A stretch of DNA of 38,313 nucleotides from Nostoc sp. UCD121. GTDB lineage: Bacteria > Cyanobacteriota > Cyanobacteriia > Cyanobacteriales > Nostocaceae. Shown piece by piece: positions 6,766-14,517 of this stretch. The DNA lies in the NCBI RefSeq assembly GCF_014222285.1, contig NZ_JACKZS010000058.1, forward strand, positions 1-38,313, written 5' to 3'. The notes beneath the pieces are model-generated. The model saw only the letters and a program-made list of their open reading frames with translations. It had not been told where the DNA came from and did not search any database. The position numbers were made by a program, and so were the translations under genes. Within the stretch, counting starts at the first letter, position 1. Every line of letters starts with the position of its first letter.

Positions 6766-7887
6766 CTAAGCAATGACAGCTGCTTGTTGCTCCCGCCGTT
6801 GCACTTCTGCCCGCACTAAGGGAATCACATCACGACCGTAAGCGATCGCATCTTCTAACGGATCAAATCCTCGAATCAATAGAGTAGTTACCCCCGCATC
6901 ATAGTAATCTACAAGGGATTCTGCTACTTGCTCCGGCGTACCAACCAGGGCGGTAGTATTACCATAAGCACCAGTAGCGGCAGCAATTGGAGTCCACAAG
7001 CGCTTATCGAAAATTTCGCTTTCTTGGGCAAACTGTAATAAACGACTGGAACCCACTGCTTCGGGACGTGCTGAATTCAAGTAGGGAGTTAAGGGTGGTT
7101 GATTGTCTGTTTTTGCCGCCCGAATTTCTTTAACACGCGACAGAATTGAATGTGCCCGTTGCCAAGCCTTTTCCTCTGTATCACCCAAGATTGGCCGCAA
7201 AGATACACTGAACCGGGGCGATCGCCCCGGTGGTGTTACAGCTTTGACTTCACGTATCCGTTCTTTAATTGCTGCAATGGGTTCTCCCCACATAGCATAG
7301 ACATCACTATGCTTTGCACCCACAGGTACTGCTGCACCAGAAGCACCCCCAAAGTAAACAGGTATATGGGGCTGTTGCAGAGGCTTCACATCTGAGTAAG
7401 CATCTTTCACCCGATAGAATTCGCCCTCATAGTCGAAGGGAGTATCACTAATCCATGTTCGACGCACAATATCAAGATATTCATCTGTCCGCCGATAGCG
7501 AGTATCATGGTCAAGCCAATCACCATCACGTTGTTGTTCAGCATCGCTGCCACCTGTAATAATGTGTACGGCGATGCGACCATTAGTAAAATGATCCAAA
7601 GTTGCTGTTTTGCGTGCAAAGAGCGTAGGAGCCACGAAACCAGGGCGATGAGCAATTAAAAACTTCAACCGTTCTGTTGCTGCTGCTGCAAACGATGCCA
7701 CAGTTAAGCCATCGGGGCCAGTTGAACCATAACCAACCAGCACGTGATCAAAGCCACCATCTTCATGTGCCTGAGCAAACTTGCGAACATAAGCAGCATC
7801 TATGGAACCCCCAGTGATTGCAACTCTCGGCCCATCTAACTCAGATATTTGTCGCGTTCCAATCATTCCAATAAATTCAATTGGCAT
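6766..7887 (-). CDS. FMN-dependent alkanesulfonate monooxygenase-like protein (SsuD/LLM family)
   Basis: A bacterial-luciferase-like monooxygenase of 373 aa, close to the 381 aa of E. coli SsuD, which uses reduced FMN and oxygen to split sulfonates into aldehyde and sulfite. Matching SsuD blocks are ERLKFLIAHRPGFVAPTLFARKTATLD (residues about 72-98), NGRIAVHIITGGSD (102-115), LDHDTRYRRTDEY, PVYFGGASGAAVPVGAKHSDVY and MWGEP. The C-terminus contains LVGTPEQVAESLVDYYDAG, seen in SsuD and related sulfone monooxygenases. The ATG at 7887 follows a weak AAAGAT. It is the most upstream gene of the minus-strand organosulfur series, separated from the dioxygenase gene by the iscB remnant and repeats. 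Related enzymes act on dimethylsulfone (SfnG), so the exact substrate is open. Confidence 0.85.
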   Translation of the reverse strand: MPIEFIGMIGTRQISELDGPRVAITGGSIDAAYVRKFAQAHEDGGFDHVLVGYGSTGPDGLTVASFAAAATERLKFLIAHRPGFVAPTLFARKTATLDHFTNGRIAVHIITGGSDAEQQRDGDWLDHDTRYRRTDEYLDIVRRTWISDTPFDYEGEFYRVKDAYSDVKPLQQPHIPVYFGGASGAAVPVGAKHSDVYAMWGEPIAAIKERIREVKAVTPPGRSPRFSVSLRPILGDTEEKAWQRAHSILSRVKEIRAAKTDNQPPLTPYLNSARPEAVGSSRLLQFAQESEIFDKRLWTPIAAATGAYGNTTALVGTPEQVAESLVDYYDAGVTTLLIRGFDPLEDAIAYGRDVIPLVRAEVQRREQQAAVIA

Positions 7888-8232
7888 AGTGCATATCTTT
7901 AAAAACTACATTGGGAATGGGGAATTGTTCTGCATTTACCCTTTCTACTTAAATAGTTAGAGGTAAGAAGACACAGTGAAATTTCTGTTTCGGAATATTC
8001 TTTTTTTCAATACTTTTAATAACAGATCCTTGCTTACACCAGCTAGGTTAACAGCAAATTTTTTACATACAAATTGGGCAGGCTTACTCATAGAGGAATC
8101 GCTATTCATTGACCCGGATAGCGCTAATTAATAAGCTATAAAGGAATTTGATTGAGTGTTGGGGCAATAAAAATAATAACTTTTTGAACTGGATCAACAA
8201 TTTTTTTATTACTCCTTTGATTAAAGAAAAGA

Positions 8233-8276
8233 TAAGAATGAGAGTCTAAAAGTAAACTCCAGCACTCTCATTCTTA
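8233..8276 (-). terminator. Possible rho-independent terminator, 13-bp perfect stem
   Basis: TAAGAATGAGAGT (8233-8245) and ACTCTCATTCTTA (8264-8276) are exact reverse complements with an 18-nt loop. Read on the minus strand the stem is followed by TCTTTTCTTTAATC, a fair U-rich tail. It lies 28 bp past the stop of the small frame at 8305-8433. The stem is A+T-rich, so a dispersed inverted repeat is an alternative. Confidence 0.45.
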
Positions 8277-8304
8277 CCACTCACTAGGGATTTTCAAGGA
8301 TAGA

Positions 8305-8433
8305 TCAGGCAATCTTGTGAAGTAATCTCACAATAATTCCTTGAATAGGTTTATTGTGCAGTTTTTTAGCTGTGATATTGATTCCGCAAGTACGGCAAAT
8401 CGGTCGGATAACCGTTGAATTAGCTACAAGCAA
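8305..8433 (-). CDS. Possible small CxxC protein or gene remnant
   Basis: A minus-strand frame of 42 codons containing RPICRTCGINITAKKLHN and ending RLLHKIA. The CRTC pair looks like half a zinc knuckle. Only a TTG at 8433 is available as start and no ribosome binding site is seen, so it could be the 3' end of a decayed gene. The hairpin 28 bp downstream would suit a terminator. The family is not recognised. Confidence 0.25.
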   Translation of the reverse strand: MLVANSTVIRPICRTCGINITAKKLHNKPIQGIIVRLLHKIA

Positions 8434-8528
8434 AAATTATCACATACAAATTAAAAAAGCAATGGGCTAGCCCTTTCAAAGTAAGTAAAATTTTGGTCAA
8501 TAAATTCCTCTTTCAGCTCTATACTCTG

Positions 8529-8583
8529 TGTCCTCTGCGCCTCTGTGGTTAAAAAATACTTTTAAACCGCAGAGGCGCAGAGA
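8529..8583. repeat. Imperfect inverted repeat of the CGCCTCTGTGG family
   Basis: CTCTGCGCCTCTGTGGTT and the roughly complementary AAACCGCAGAGGCGCAGAG are separated by an A+T-rich loop. A single arm of the same family (AACCACAGAGACGCAGAG) lies at 21452-21470. This is a common dispersed cyanobacterial repeat. Confidence 0.6.
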
Positions 8584-8746
8584 AGCCAGTGCGTTGGGGA
8601 GCTACTGCGGTCTTGGGGGTTTCCCCCATGAGCAAGTACCATCGGGTTCCCCGACTTGTAGCAACTGGCGCAGCGCTGAGAAAAGATAAGAGATTTTACG
8701 AGTTACCTTGAAAGGGAAAGCTATACTTTGATTCTTGGGAGTTCTA

Positions 8747-10408
8747 TCAAAAGGGCGTAATTGCTTTTAAATACAAGGTTTTTTCTAACTTTGGATGCTC
8801 AAAATGAAGTTCTCTAGCGTGCAGATGTAAGCGACTAGTAACTGCATCGCATCCATAAAGGCGATCGCCTAAAATAGCAATCCCAAGTCCTCGCACATCA
8901 GCCGCATGAACCCTCAATTGATGGGTGCGTCCTGTTAATGGCGTAAATTCTACGCGGGTGTAATCTTGTTCTCTTACCATTACCTGGAAGTTTGTCAAGC
9001 TGGGTTTACCGTTTTGCCAATCAACTTTTTGATAAGGGCGATTTTCAGGATCTCCCCACAATGGCAAGTCAATTACACCTTGTTCAGCGATCGCAACACC
9101 TGAAAGTACGGCTTCATAAACCTTGTGAACCTGATGTTGCTGAAACTGCTGGCTGAGTTGCCGATGGGTTTGGCGATCGCGTGCTAACAACAAAATCCCA
9201 GAAGTTTCCTGATCTAGGCGATGCACAGATACAAGTGCCATACCATCTGGTAACAGATGACGTAAGCGGCTCAAAACACTATCTTGGCGATCGCTATAAC
9301 GCCCAGGTACCGAAAGTAACCCAGCAGGTTTGTTTACCGCAATCAGCCATTCGTCTTCATAAATAATCGGTAAAGTGACCTCTTCCCTCCCAGGGAAAGG
9401 AAGCGGGGGGTTAGGTCTTAACCCTGAGAGCAAAAACCCCATCAATGGCTGACATCGTTCGATGCACGCTCCATAAAATTCTCCCGGAATTTTATCCTGA
9501 TTTACTGAAGACGCACCCCACCAAAACTCTGCCATTGCCAGTGGTTTTAAATTATGTGTTGCCGCATAGTGGAGTAATTTTGGGGCACAACAGTCACCTG
9601 TACCAGTGGGCGAACCTCCTGGCATCAATTGCTGTAATGATAGCGATCGCCCCAAAAAATTAGTCAGGCTGTAGCTAGCCTGCATCTGAGCTTGTAATTG
9701 TCGGGATAAGGCTTTACGCTGTTGCTTCAGTTCGCTAATTCGCGCATCCGTTGCTGCAATTAACTGCTGTAGAGGCTGTAATACTTCATTTTGTTGGCGT
9801 TTAAGTTGTCGTCGCTCAATTCCTTGCTGACGACTTTCTTCGTCGAGTTGTTCAAGGGCAATAGTGAGTGTTTCTGGAGGGAGTGTATTGCAGATTTGTT
9901 GACGTTTTTCCTGTCGTTGGTGTTTGCAGTGACGATGGCGATCGCTCATTGCTTGCAACTGTCGCTCAAATTCATCAGATAGAGTTTCATACTGCTGACG
10001 TTCGGTTAGTTGCTTCAAACAAAGAATTTCCTGTTTAATTGCGTCCAACTCAGCTAAAGTGCGGGCTTCCTCTAAAGCAACTTCGTCCCGTCCTGGAATT
10101 GGTGGAACCCAACCTGTAACCAAACTGCAACCATTTAAAAGACCGGAAAAAGCTTTTAGTACCCGTTGTTCGCCATTAGGCAATTCAACCAACAGTACTC
10201 CATACATCTTACCTTCACGAGAATAACAGTCATTTTTGCTAAGTTGTTGCATAAGTCCGTGAGCGATCGCTTCAGACATTGAGGTGCGGGGTAATCTTAA
10301 GCGGTCGCCACTTTGGAGACAGCGCCCTTCGTACCAATAACTCGGAGATAAATCGCTGATAGCAAAATTGCAGTCGATGAAATCTGAAAGTGCGTGCAAA
10401 ACTACCAT
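8747..10408 (-). CDS. RluA-family 23S rRNA pseudouridine synthase with long N-terminal coiled-coil region
   Basis: At 553 aa it is far longer than ordinary RluA enzymes (200-320 aa). The catalytic domain occupies about residues 345-553: IIYEDEWLIAVNKPAGLLSV, the active-site motif HRLDQETSG with catalytic Asp399, then VYEAVLSG and GRTHQLRVH. The N-terminal 100 residues form an unrecognised domain, residues about 110-245 are Gln/Glu/Arg-rich and should form a coiled coil, and residues 262-298 hold a Cys-containing block (TGTGDCCAPKLLHYA, AMAEFWWG) known from a subset of large RluA homologues. Residues 329-344 are encoded by a dispersed repeat (9379-9417). It stands alone on the minus strand. 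Function as a pseudouridine synthase is secure; the uridine modified is not known. Confidence 0.88.
   Translation of the reverse strand: MVVLHALSDFIDCNFAISDLSPSYWYEGRCLQSGDRLRLPRTSMSEAIAHGLMQQLSKNDCYSREGKMYGVLLVELPNGEQRVLKAFSGLLNGCSLVTGWVPPIPGRDEVALEEARTLAELDAIKQEILCLKQLTERQQYETLSDEFERQLQAMSDRHRHCKHQRQEKRQQICNTLPPETLTIALEQLDEESRQQGIERRQLKRQQNEVLQPLQQLIAATDARISELKQQRKALSRQLQAQMQASYSLTNFLGRSLSLQQLMPGGSPTGTGDCCAPKLLHYAATHNLKPLAMAEFWWGASSVNQDKIPGEFYGACIERCQPLMGFLLSGLRPNPPLPFPGREEVTLPIIYEDEWLIAVNKPAGLLSVPGRYSDRQDSVLSRLRHLLPDGMALVSVHRLDQETSGILLLARDRQTHRQLSQQFQQHQVHKVYEAVLSGVAIAEQGVIDLPLWGDPENRPYQKVDWQNGKPSLTNFQVMVREQDYTRVEFTPLTGRTHQLRVHAADVRGLGIAILGDRLYGCDAVTSRLHLHARELHFEHPKLEKTLYLKAITPF
9379..9417. 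repeat. Palindromic repeat inserted in frame in the rluA-like gene
   Basis: TTCCCT and AGGGAA flank a 3-base centre (9383-9397), followed by a C/G-rich tract and TTAGGT. On the coding strand it reads as RPNPPLPFPGREE. The same family (hairpin plus GGGGGGTTAGGT tail) lies in cobG at 36826-36869. Confidence 0.6.
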
Positions 10409-10577
10409 ACAAAGTATGATTGCAAATTTAGCTGCTCCTAATATTTTAAATTATTGCTTTCACTAAAATATATTACGAGTCGTGATGCGTAAAGAGTAAG
10501 TGCGATCACCCTAATTTGTAGTACTTAGTAGTTGTTATTCAGTAACACCTATTTGAGCGATCGCAGCTAAAAACCCA

Positions 10578-10726
10578 ACCTTGAATGCAATACAGTTCAG
10601 TTAAGCATTTCTTCCTTCTCTTCCTTCGCGTCTTTCTCTACGAGATGCTACGCGAACGCGGTTCGTTAAAAAATAACTTTGACAAAAAGTTTTGAGCTTA
10701 ACTGAACCGTATTGACCTTGAATGCA
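10578..10726. mobile_element. MITE-like element with terminal inverted repeats and flanking direct repeats
   Basis: A 127-bp segment (10588-10714) is bounded by 19-bp inverted repeats: CAATACAGTTCAGTTAAGC at the left, and GCTTAACTGAACCGTATTG at the right with one mismatch. It is flanked by the direct repeat ACCTTGAATG, extendable to 12 bp with CA, at 10578-10589 and 10715-10726, as expected of a target-site duplication. It encodes no protein. A lone end sequence AATACGGTTCAGTTA recurs at 18607. The element fills most of the interval between the rluA-like gene and the gene at 10744. Confidence 0.7.
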
Positions 10727-10743
10727 CGAAATGACTCTAGAAT

Positions 10744-12090
10744 TTAGCTAGTAGGAATCGATGAATCGCCCTCCGGTAGACTGTCTTGTTCTGGTGAATT
10801 ATCTTGTGCTGCTGGAAACGGTTGTTCAGATGAGTTATCTTCTATGGGTGTAGATTCTGCCTCTTTTGTCATACCATGCTGCTCTTGCCCTCTAAGCCCA
10901 AGATATGTTGCAGCACTGATTCCTTGTAGTGTCAAAAGTGTTTCATCAAATTCCGGCATTGCCAGATTTTTAATGACCTCCCAAACAAAGAAAAGACCAA
11001 TTGCAACTGTCCAAATAAATGTTTGGAAGCGGTGAAAGTTAACTCCATTAATATCCGATAAGATATCATAGAAAAAACCTTCAGAAACTCGTTGACTACC
11101 TTTTTTCTTTCTCTCATTCCCCTGTCCATCAATTAAGGAAGTACCAAACGCAGTTATAGAATTGATTCCCAATAATATTAGTGATTGTTGAGTCAAAATA
11201 TTAGTATAATCCCCTGTTATGCCATAGATAATCAGGTAAGAACCAAAAATGAGAAATGTCCAAAAAGCAAGTTGAGATATCGATAAACTGAACGGGTTTC
11301 TGTTTAGTTTCTTTCTACCAAGAAAAAATTGAGCAATTCGGCTTTTTCGATCTTCTTTTTCAAGTTCTGCCTTTTCTGGAATCAACAATTCTTGGCCACC
11401 AATCACCTCTTTTTTAGAGTAAACCCCTTCTATGCCAGGGCTACGAAGAGTGCTTCGGCAATACCTAATGAATATTAATACAACAGATAGCACTAGAAGC
11501 AGACATAGCCAAAATCGCCAGGATAACAGAACTATTTTTAATTGAGGAGGTGATAGAGGATTGCTCACCGGAATCGCCAGTTTTCTGGGACAGCCTACCC
11601 CCGCTATTACGTTAATACTGTATCTATTTGCCTGGCCAAGAAGCGTATTCCATGCAGCTTCAGACGAATCAGTACGTTCAAGCCGAAAAGCTAACCAATT
11701 ATCATCAACAATTTTTTGTTGATCTTTACCCGGAACCATAACGATAACTGGTTCTCCGTGAACATCCTCTAGTTCATAACCATCCAGGTACAACACTAAT
11801 TGTCGAGGATCGAATGAATTGTTGGCATTAGCTGTTGTATTTTTGGTGGCTGCTGATAATCCATCAACCCTTACCCTGATGCGATCGCCCATCTTAACTA
11901 AATTACGACCATTATCGGCAATGACTTGTTGAGTTTTCAGTCCAGGAGGCACTGAACATATCTGAGACGATGCAAAATTTACAGAAGGGCCATCTGAACT
12001 ATTTTGAGCAATTGCTGCAAAGTTGATAGAAACAATCAACAGAAAGACCAACAGAAAAATAGCAGTAAATCTTTTAACATTTTTATACAT
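10744..12090 (-). CDS. Uncharacterised exported/membrane protein with three to four membrane segments
   Basis: 448 aa from the ATG at 12090; a TTG six codons earlier is possible. Seen in order: a signal peptide or first membrane helix (residues about 6-28), a soluble extracytoplasmic part of about 170 residues containing the phrases GDRIRVRVDG and LVLYLDGYEL, a membrane helix near 190-210, a charged linker, then two blocks: a two-helix segment ISQLAFWTFLIFGSYLIIYG and SILLLGIN-like sequence before TAFGTSLID, and a segment FLSD/ILSDINGVNFHRFQTF followed by the helix IWTVAIGLFFVW. The tail is Glu/Ser/Pro-rich. The SDxNGVxxHRFQ block and MPEFDETLLTLQGIS recur in uncharacterised bacterial membrane proteins as far as I can recall; no function is known to me. 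It may follow the small peptide gene at 12362-12523 on the same strand. Confidence 0.7.
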   Translation of the reverse strand: MYKNVKRFTAIFLLVFLLIVSINFAAIAQNSSDGPSVNFASSQICSVPPGLKTQQVIADNGRNLVKMGDRIRVRVDGLSAATKNTTANANNSFDPRQLVLYLDGYELEDVHGEPVIVMVPGKDQQKIVDDNWLAFRLERTDSSEAAWNTLLGQANRYSINVIAGVGCPRKLAIPVSNPLSPPQLKIVLLSWRFWLCLLLVLSVVLIFIRYCRSTLRSPGIEGVYSKKEVIGGQELLIPEKAELEKEDRKSRIAQFFLGRKKLNRNPFSLSISQLAFWTFLIFGSYLIIYGITGDYTNILTQQSLILLGINSITAFGTSLIDGQGNERKKKGSQRVSEGFFYDILSDINGVNFHRFQTFIWTVAIGLFFVWEVIKNLAMPEFDETLLTLQGISAATYLGLRGQEQHGMTKEAESTPIEDNSSEQPFPAAQDNSPEQDSLPEGDSSIPTS

Positions 12091-12361
12091 CGCTCGGTAT
12101 TCCACCAACAGTGATTACTATGTCGGTAGTGTAACCATACTTGAGTCATTCCGTATATTAAAAAATTTGTCTGAAAAATAATACCTCTGCCAAAGAGAGG
12201 ATCAAGAGAAAGGAACCGGCACTTTTGTCTTTTTGTGTGATTGCATGGCGGCAGTCACGCATCATAAAAGGTATTTATTATTACTAGTGAGTAGGCAACC
12301 TCTTCCGATTAAGGGGAAAAGGTTTGAATTTACCCCTTCCCCAAGCGATATGTTGCCAAAT

Positions 12362-12523
12362 TTAAACCGTCAATGTAAAACCCTTGAATGTCGCATCCAG
12401 AATATTATTACCTAGAAGCTTAACTTGAATTCCTCCAATGACTACCGCCATAACTGCCTCAGATACTTCGCGTTCTTCAACTTGAATGTCAGGCTGCAAG
12501 TCAATAATTGCGATCTTGGACAT
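12362..12523 (-). CDS. Small peptide with double-glycine-type leader (bacteriocin-like precursor), tentative
   Basis: A 53-codon frame from ATG 12523 to TAA 12362. It begins MSKIAIIDLQPD, a start resembling the MSxIxIxDLxP leaders of many cyanobacterial double-glycine peptides, continues with an acidic stretch (EEREVSEAV) and reaches VVIGG at residues 27-31. A 22-residue tail (IQVKLLGNN, then LDATFKGFTLTV) would be the core. The Gly-Gly with hydrophobic residues before it matches the cleavage site used by C39-peptidase ABC exporters. No exporter or modifying enzyme is nearby, the core has no Cys, and the ribosome binding site is poor, so it could be an orphan or decaying precursor. The rest of 12091-12674 shows no other gene. 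Confidence 0.5.
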   Translation of the reverse strand: MSKIAIIDLQPDIQVEEREVSEAVMAVVIGGIQVKLLGNNILDATFKGFTLTV

Positions 12524-12674
12524 ATTTTTTTGCTTAATATTTTCTAAATTCCAGCAAAATTTTCATCTAATTAACTAACAAGCTCATCAACCAAAAGTTA
12601 TAAGTCCAATGTTTCCAAGTTTTTTAAATAGACATTAGTGTAATTCAAATATAAAGCTAAGGAAGGTCAAAACT

Positions 12675-13703
12675 ATGACTGGTACATGCGGACTCACGCT
12701 AGGCAAATACGCACCTCTCCACAAAGGACATCAATTGGTGATTGAAACTGCTTTAGCAGAGATGGATGAAGTGCTTGTGATGATTTATGAGTGTCCAGAG
12801 GTGACTGCGATTCCTTTAACCGTTCGAGCTAACTGGCTGCGGAAAATTTATCCCCGAATCCAGGTGATTGAAGCTTGGGATGGCCCAACTGAGGTTGGGG
12901 ACACTTCTGAGATTAAGAAAATGCACGAAGATTATATCCTGAAACAACTGGAATCAAAAAAAATTACCCACTTTTACTGTAGTGAATTTTACGGTGAACA
13001 CGTAAGCCAGGCACTAGGAGCAGTTAATCGACTTGTGGATTGCGATCGCAAAACTTTTCCAATTTCAGGAACGCAAGTCAGAACAGACGCTTACGCATTC
13101 CGGGAGTATTTACATCCTGATGTATACCGCGATCTGATCGCTAACATTGTTTTTCTGGGCGCTCCTTCAACTGGTAAAACTACCATTGCATCACAATTAG
13201 CTAAAGAGTACAACACTGTATGGATGCCGGAGTACGGGCGCGAGTATTGGGAAAAAAATCAAATCAACAGACGACTTTCGCTCTTGCAACTTGTGGAAAT
13301 TGCCAAAGGGCATTTAGAACGTGAAGAAGCCTTATTATTGCAAGCAAACCAGTACTTATTTACAGATACTAATGCCTTGACAACCTATCAATTCTCGTTG
13401 TATTACCACAAAACTGTTGCCCTAGAGTTAGCAGAACTTGCCCATCAAGCCATATCGCGCTATGATTTAGTGTTTTTTTGCGATCTAGATATACCTTACG
13501 ATGATACCTGGGATCGCTCTGGAGAAACAAACCGTAGCATATTTCAAAAACAAATTGAGAGCGATTTAATTGTAAGAAAAATTCCATTTTTTCGCTTGTC
13601 TGGCGACCTCATAACACGTATTAGTATTGTTAAAAAAGTATTGTCTTGTTACCAGAAGTATGCCAACTTAGGAGAGCTATTTTTCAATAAAATTATTTTA
13701 TAA
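12675..13703 (+). CDS. nadR: NadR-type bifunctional NMN adenylyltransferase / ribosylnicotinamide kinase
   Basis: A 342-aa protein with two catalytic domains. The first (residues 1 to about 150) is a nucleotidyltransferase with GKYAPLHKGHQ (10-20, HxGH-like) and ISGTQVR (130-136), which makes NAD from NMN and ATP. The second (about 155-342) is a P-loop kinase with GAPSTGKT (162-169) that phosphorylates nicotinamide riboside. Unlike the 410-aa enterobacterial NadR it has no N-terminal helix-turn-helix, so it should be purely enzymatic. The ATG at 12675 has AAGGAAGG eight bases upstream. It lies 11 bp before pnuC, forming a salvage operon: PnuC imports nicotinamide riboside, NadR converts it to NMN and NAD. 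Confidence 0.9.
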   Translation: MTGTCGLTLGKYAPLHKGHQLVIETALAEMDEVLVMIYECPEVTAIPLTVRANWLRKIYPRIQVIEAWDGPTEVGDTSEIKKMHEDYILKQLESKKITHFYCSEFYGEHVSQALGAVNRLVDCDRKTFPISGTQVRTDAYAFREYLHPDVYRDLIANIVFLGAPSTGKTTIASQLAKEYNTVWMPEYGREYWEKNQINRRLSLLQLVEIAKGHLEREEALLLQANQYLFTDTNALTTYQFSLYYHKTVALELAELAHQAISRYDLVFFCDLDIPYDDTWDRSGETNRSIFQKQIESDLIVRKIPFFRLSGDLITRISIVKKVLSCYQKYANLGELFFNKIIL

Positions 13704-13714
13704 AGTGCATCAAT

Positions 13715-14356
13715 ATGCTGGAATTTTGGAGTGTAAATACTATAGCTTTCAATCTGATAGGATATCCCCTGAGCTACATAGAACTCTTGGGAACAGTCTT
13801 TTATCTATGGTCAACTTGGCTAATTTCTCAAAGGAAAATTCTGACTTGGCCTGTTGGGATAGTTAGTGTATTGCTATATATGGCGCTTTTCTATCAAATC
13901 CGTTTGTATTCGGATTTTTTAGAACAAATCTACTATTTAGTTGTTAGTGTATATGGCTGGTGGCGATGGAGTACACCTGATTCTAGTAAAGTTTTGCAGA
14001 TTCGATATAGTCCACCGCGTAAAATTGTTTTGATTGCGGCAATCACAGTAGCAATTTCGTTTGCAACGGGAGGTTTAATGAGTCAAATTCACCTGTTAAT
14101 CCCTGCAATCTTTCCAGAAAAAGCTTCTTTTCCTTACTTAGATGCACTCACAACAATCATGAGCTTTACTGCTATGTGGCTCATGGCGCAAAAAAGGATT
14201 GAAAGCTGGTATTACTGGATCATCGTTGATGTTATTGGTATTTGGTTGTACTACGTTAAAGAAGTTAAATTTATTGCTTTTTTGTATGTGATTTTGCTAA
14301 TCATAGCAATTAACGGTTCAATATCTTGGCTAAAGACAGCTAAAATAGTGCATTAG
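13715..14356 (+). CDS. pnuC: Nicotinamide riboside transporter PnuC
   Basis: A 213-aa inner-membrane protein with about seven hydrophobic segments. PnuC features include the N-terminal SYIELLGTVFYLWSTWLISQ and NTWP-like ILTWPVGIVSVLLY, then the signature YLVVSVYGWWRW (Trp-rich substrate-site helix) and a C-terminal ESWYYWIIVDVIGIWLYY. PnuC works as a facilitator whose flux is driven by phosphorylation of the substrate by NadR, and here nadR ends 11 bp upstream in the same direction. Length fits the family (200-240). Confidence 0.9.
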   Translation: MLEFWSVNTIAFNLIGYPLSYIELLGTVFYLWSTWLISQRKILTWPVGIVSVLLYMALFYQIRLYSDFLEQIYYLVVSVYGWWRWSTPDSSKVLQIRYSPPRKIVLIAAITVAISFATGGLMSQIHLLIPAIFPEKASFPYLDALTTIMSFTAMWLMAQKRIESWYYWIIVDVIGIWLYYVKEVKFIAFLYVILLIIAINGSISWLKTAKIVH

Positions 14357-14359
14357 ACG

Positions 14360-14418
14360 TAGGTTGGGTGAAGCGGAGCGCAACCCAACCCAACATATAT
14401 CAGAATGTTGGGTTACGC
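14360..14418. repeat. GTTGGGT/ACCCAAC hairpin repeat
   Basis: GTTGGGT at 14363 can pair with ACCCAAC copies at 14383-14395, and a further GTTGGGTT lies at 14407. The AGGTTGGGT...GCGCAACCCAAC pattern is a common dispersed cyanobacterial repeat. It follows the pnuC stop directly and could also end its transcript. Confidence 0.6.
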
Positions 14419-14517
14419 AAAGCCTCCAACGCCAGAAACCCGCGCAAGGCAGTGGCTCCCCAATCTACAAATTTTTTTGCACCAATTTAGCCTCGCTACG
14501 CCACGACAAAAGTGTTC

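Larger units (their letters stand above)
7888..8746. other. Long gene-poor interval upstream of the ssuD-like gene
   Basis: About 860 bp with no strong gene. It holds a possible 42-codon frame with a CxxC motif (8305-8433), a strong hairpin downstream of that frame (8233-8276), a CGCCTCTGTGG repeat pair (8530-8583) and GC-rich sequence up to 8690. The promoter of the ssuD-like gene should lie near 7890-8100, but no certain -35/-10 pair could be named. Confidence 0.5.

Noticed and set aside
7957..8109. A 50-codon minus-strand frame starting MNSDSSMSKP upstream of the ssuD-like gene
   Set aside because: Length is near chance for this composition, the ribosome binding site is weak, and no family was recognised.
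12233..12415. A 60-codon plus-strand frame overlapping the small peptide gene
   Set aside because: Opposite strand to the leader-like peptide, no motif and no ribosome binding site.
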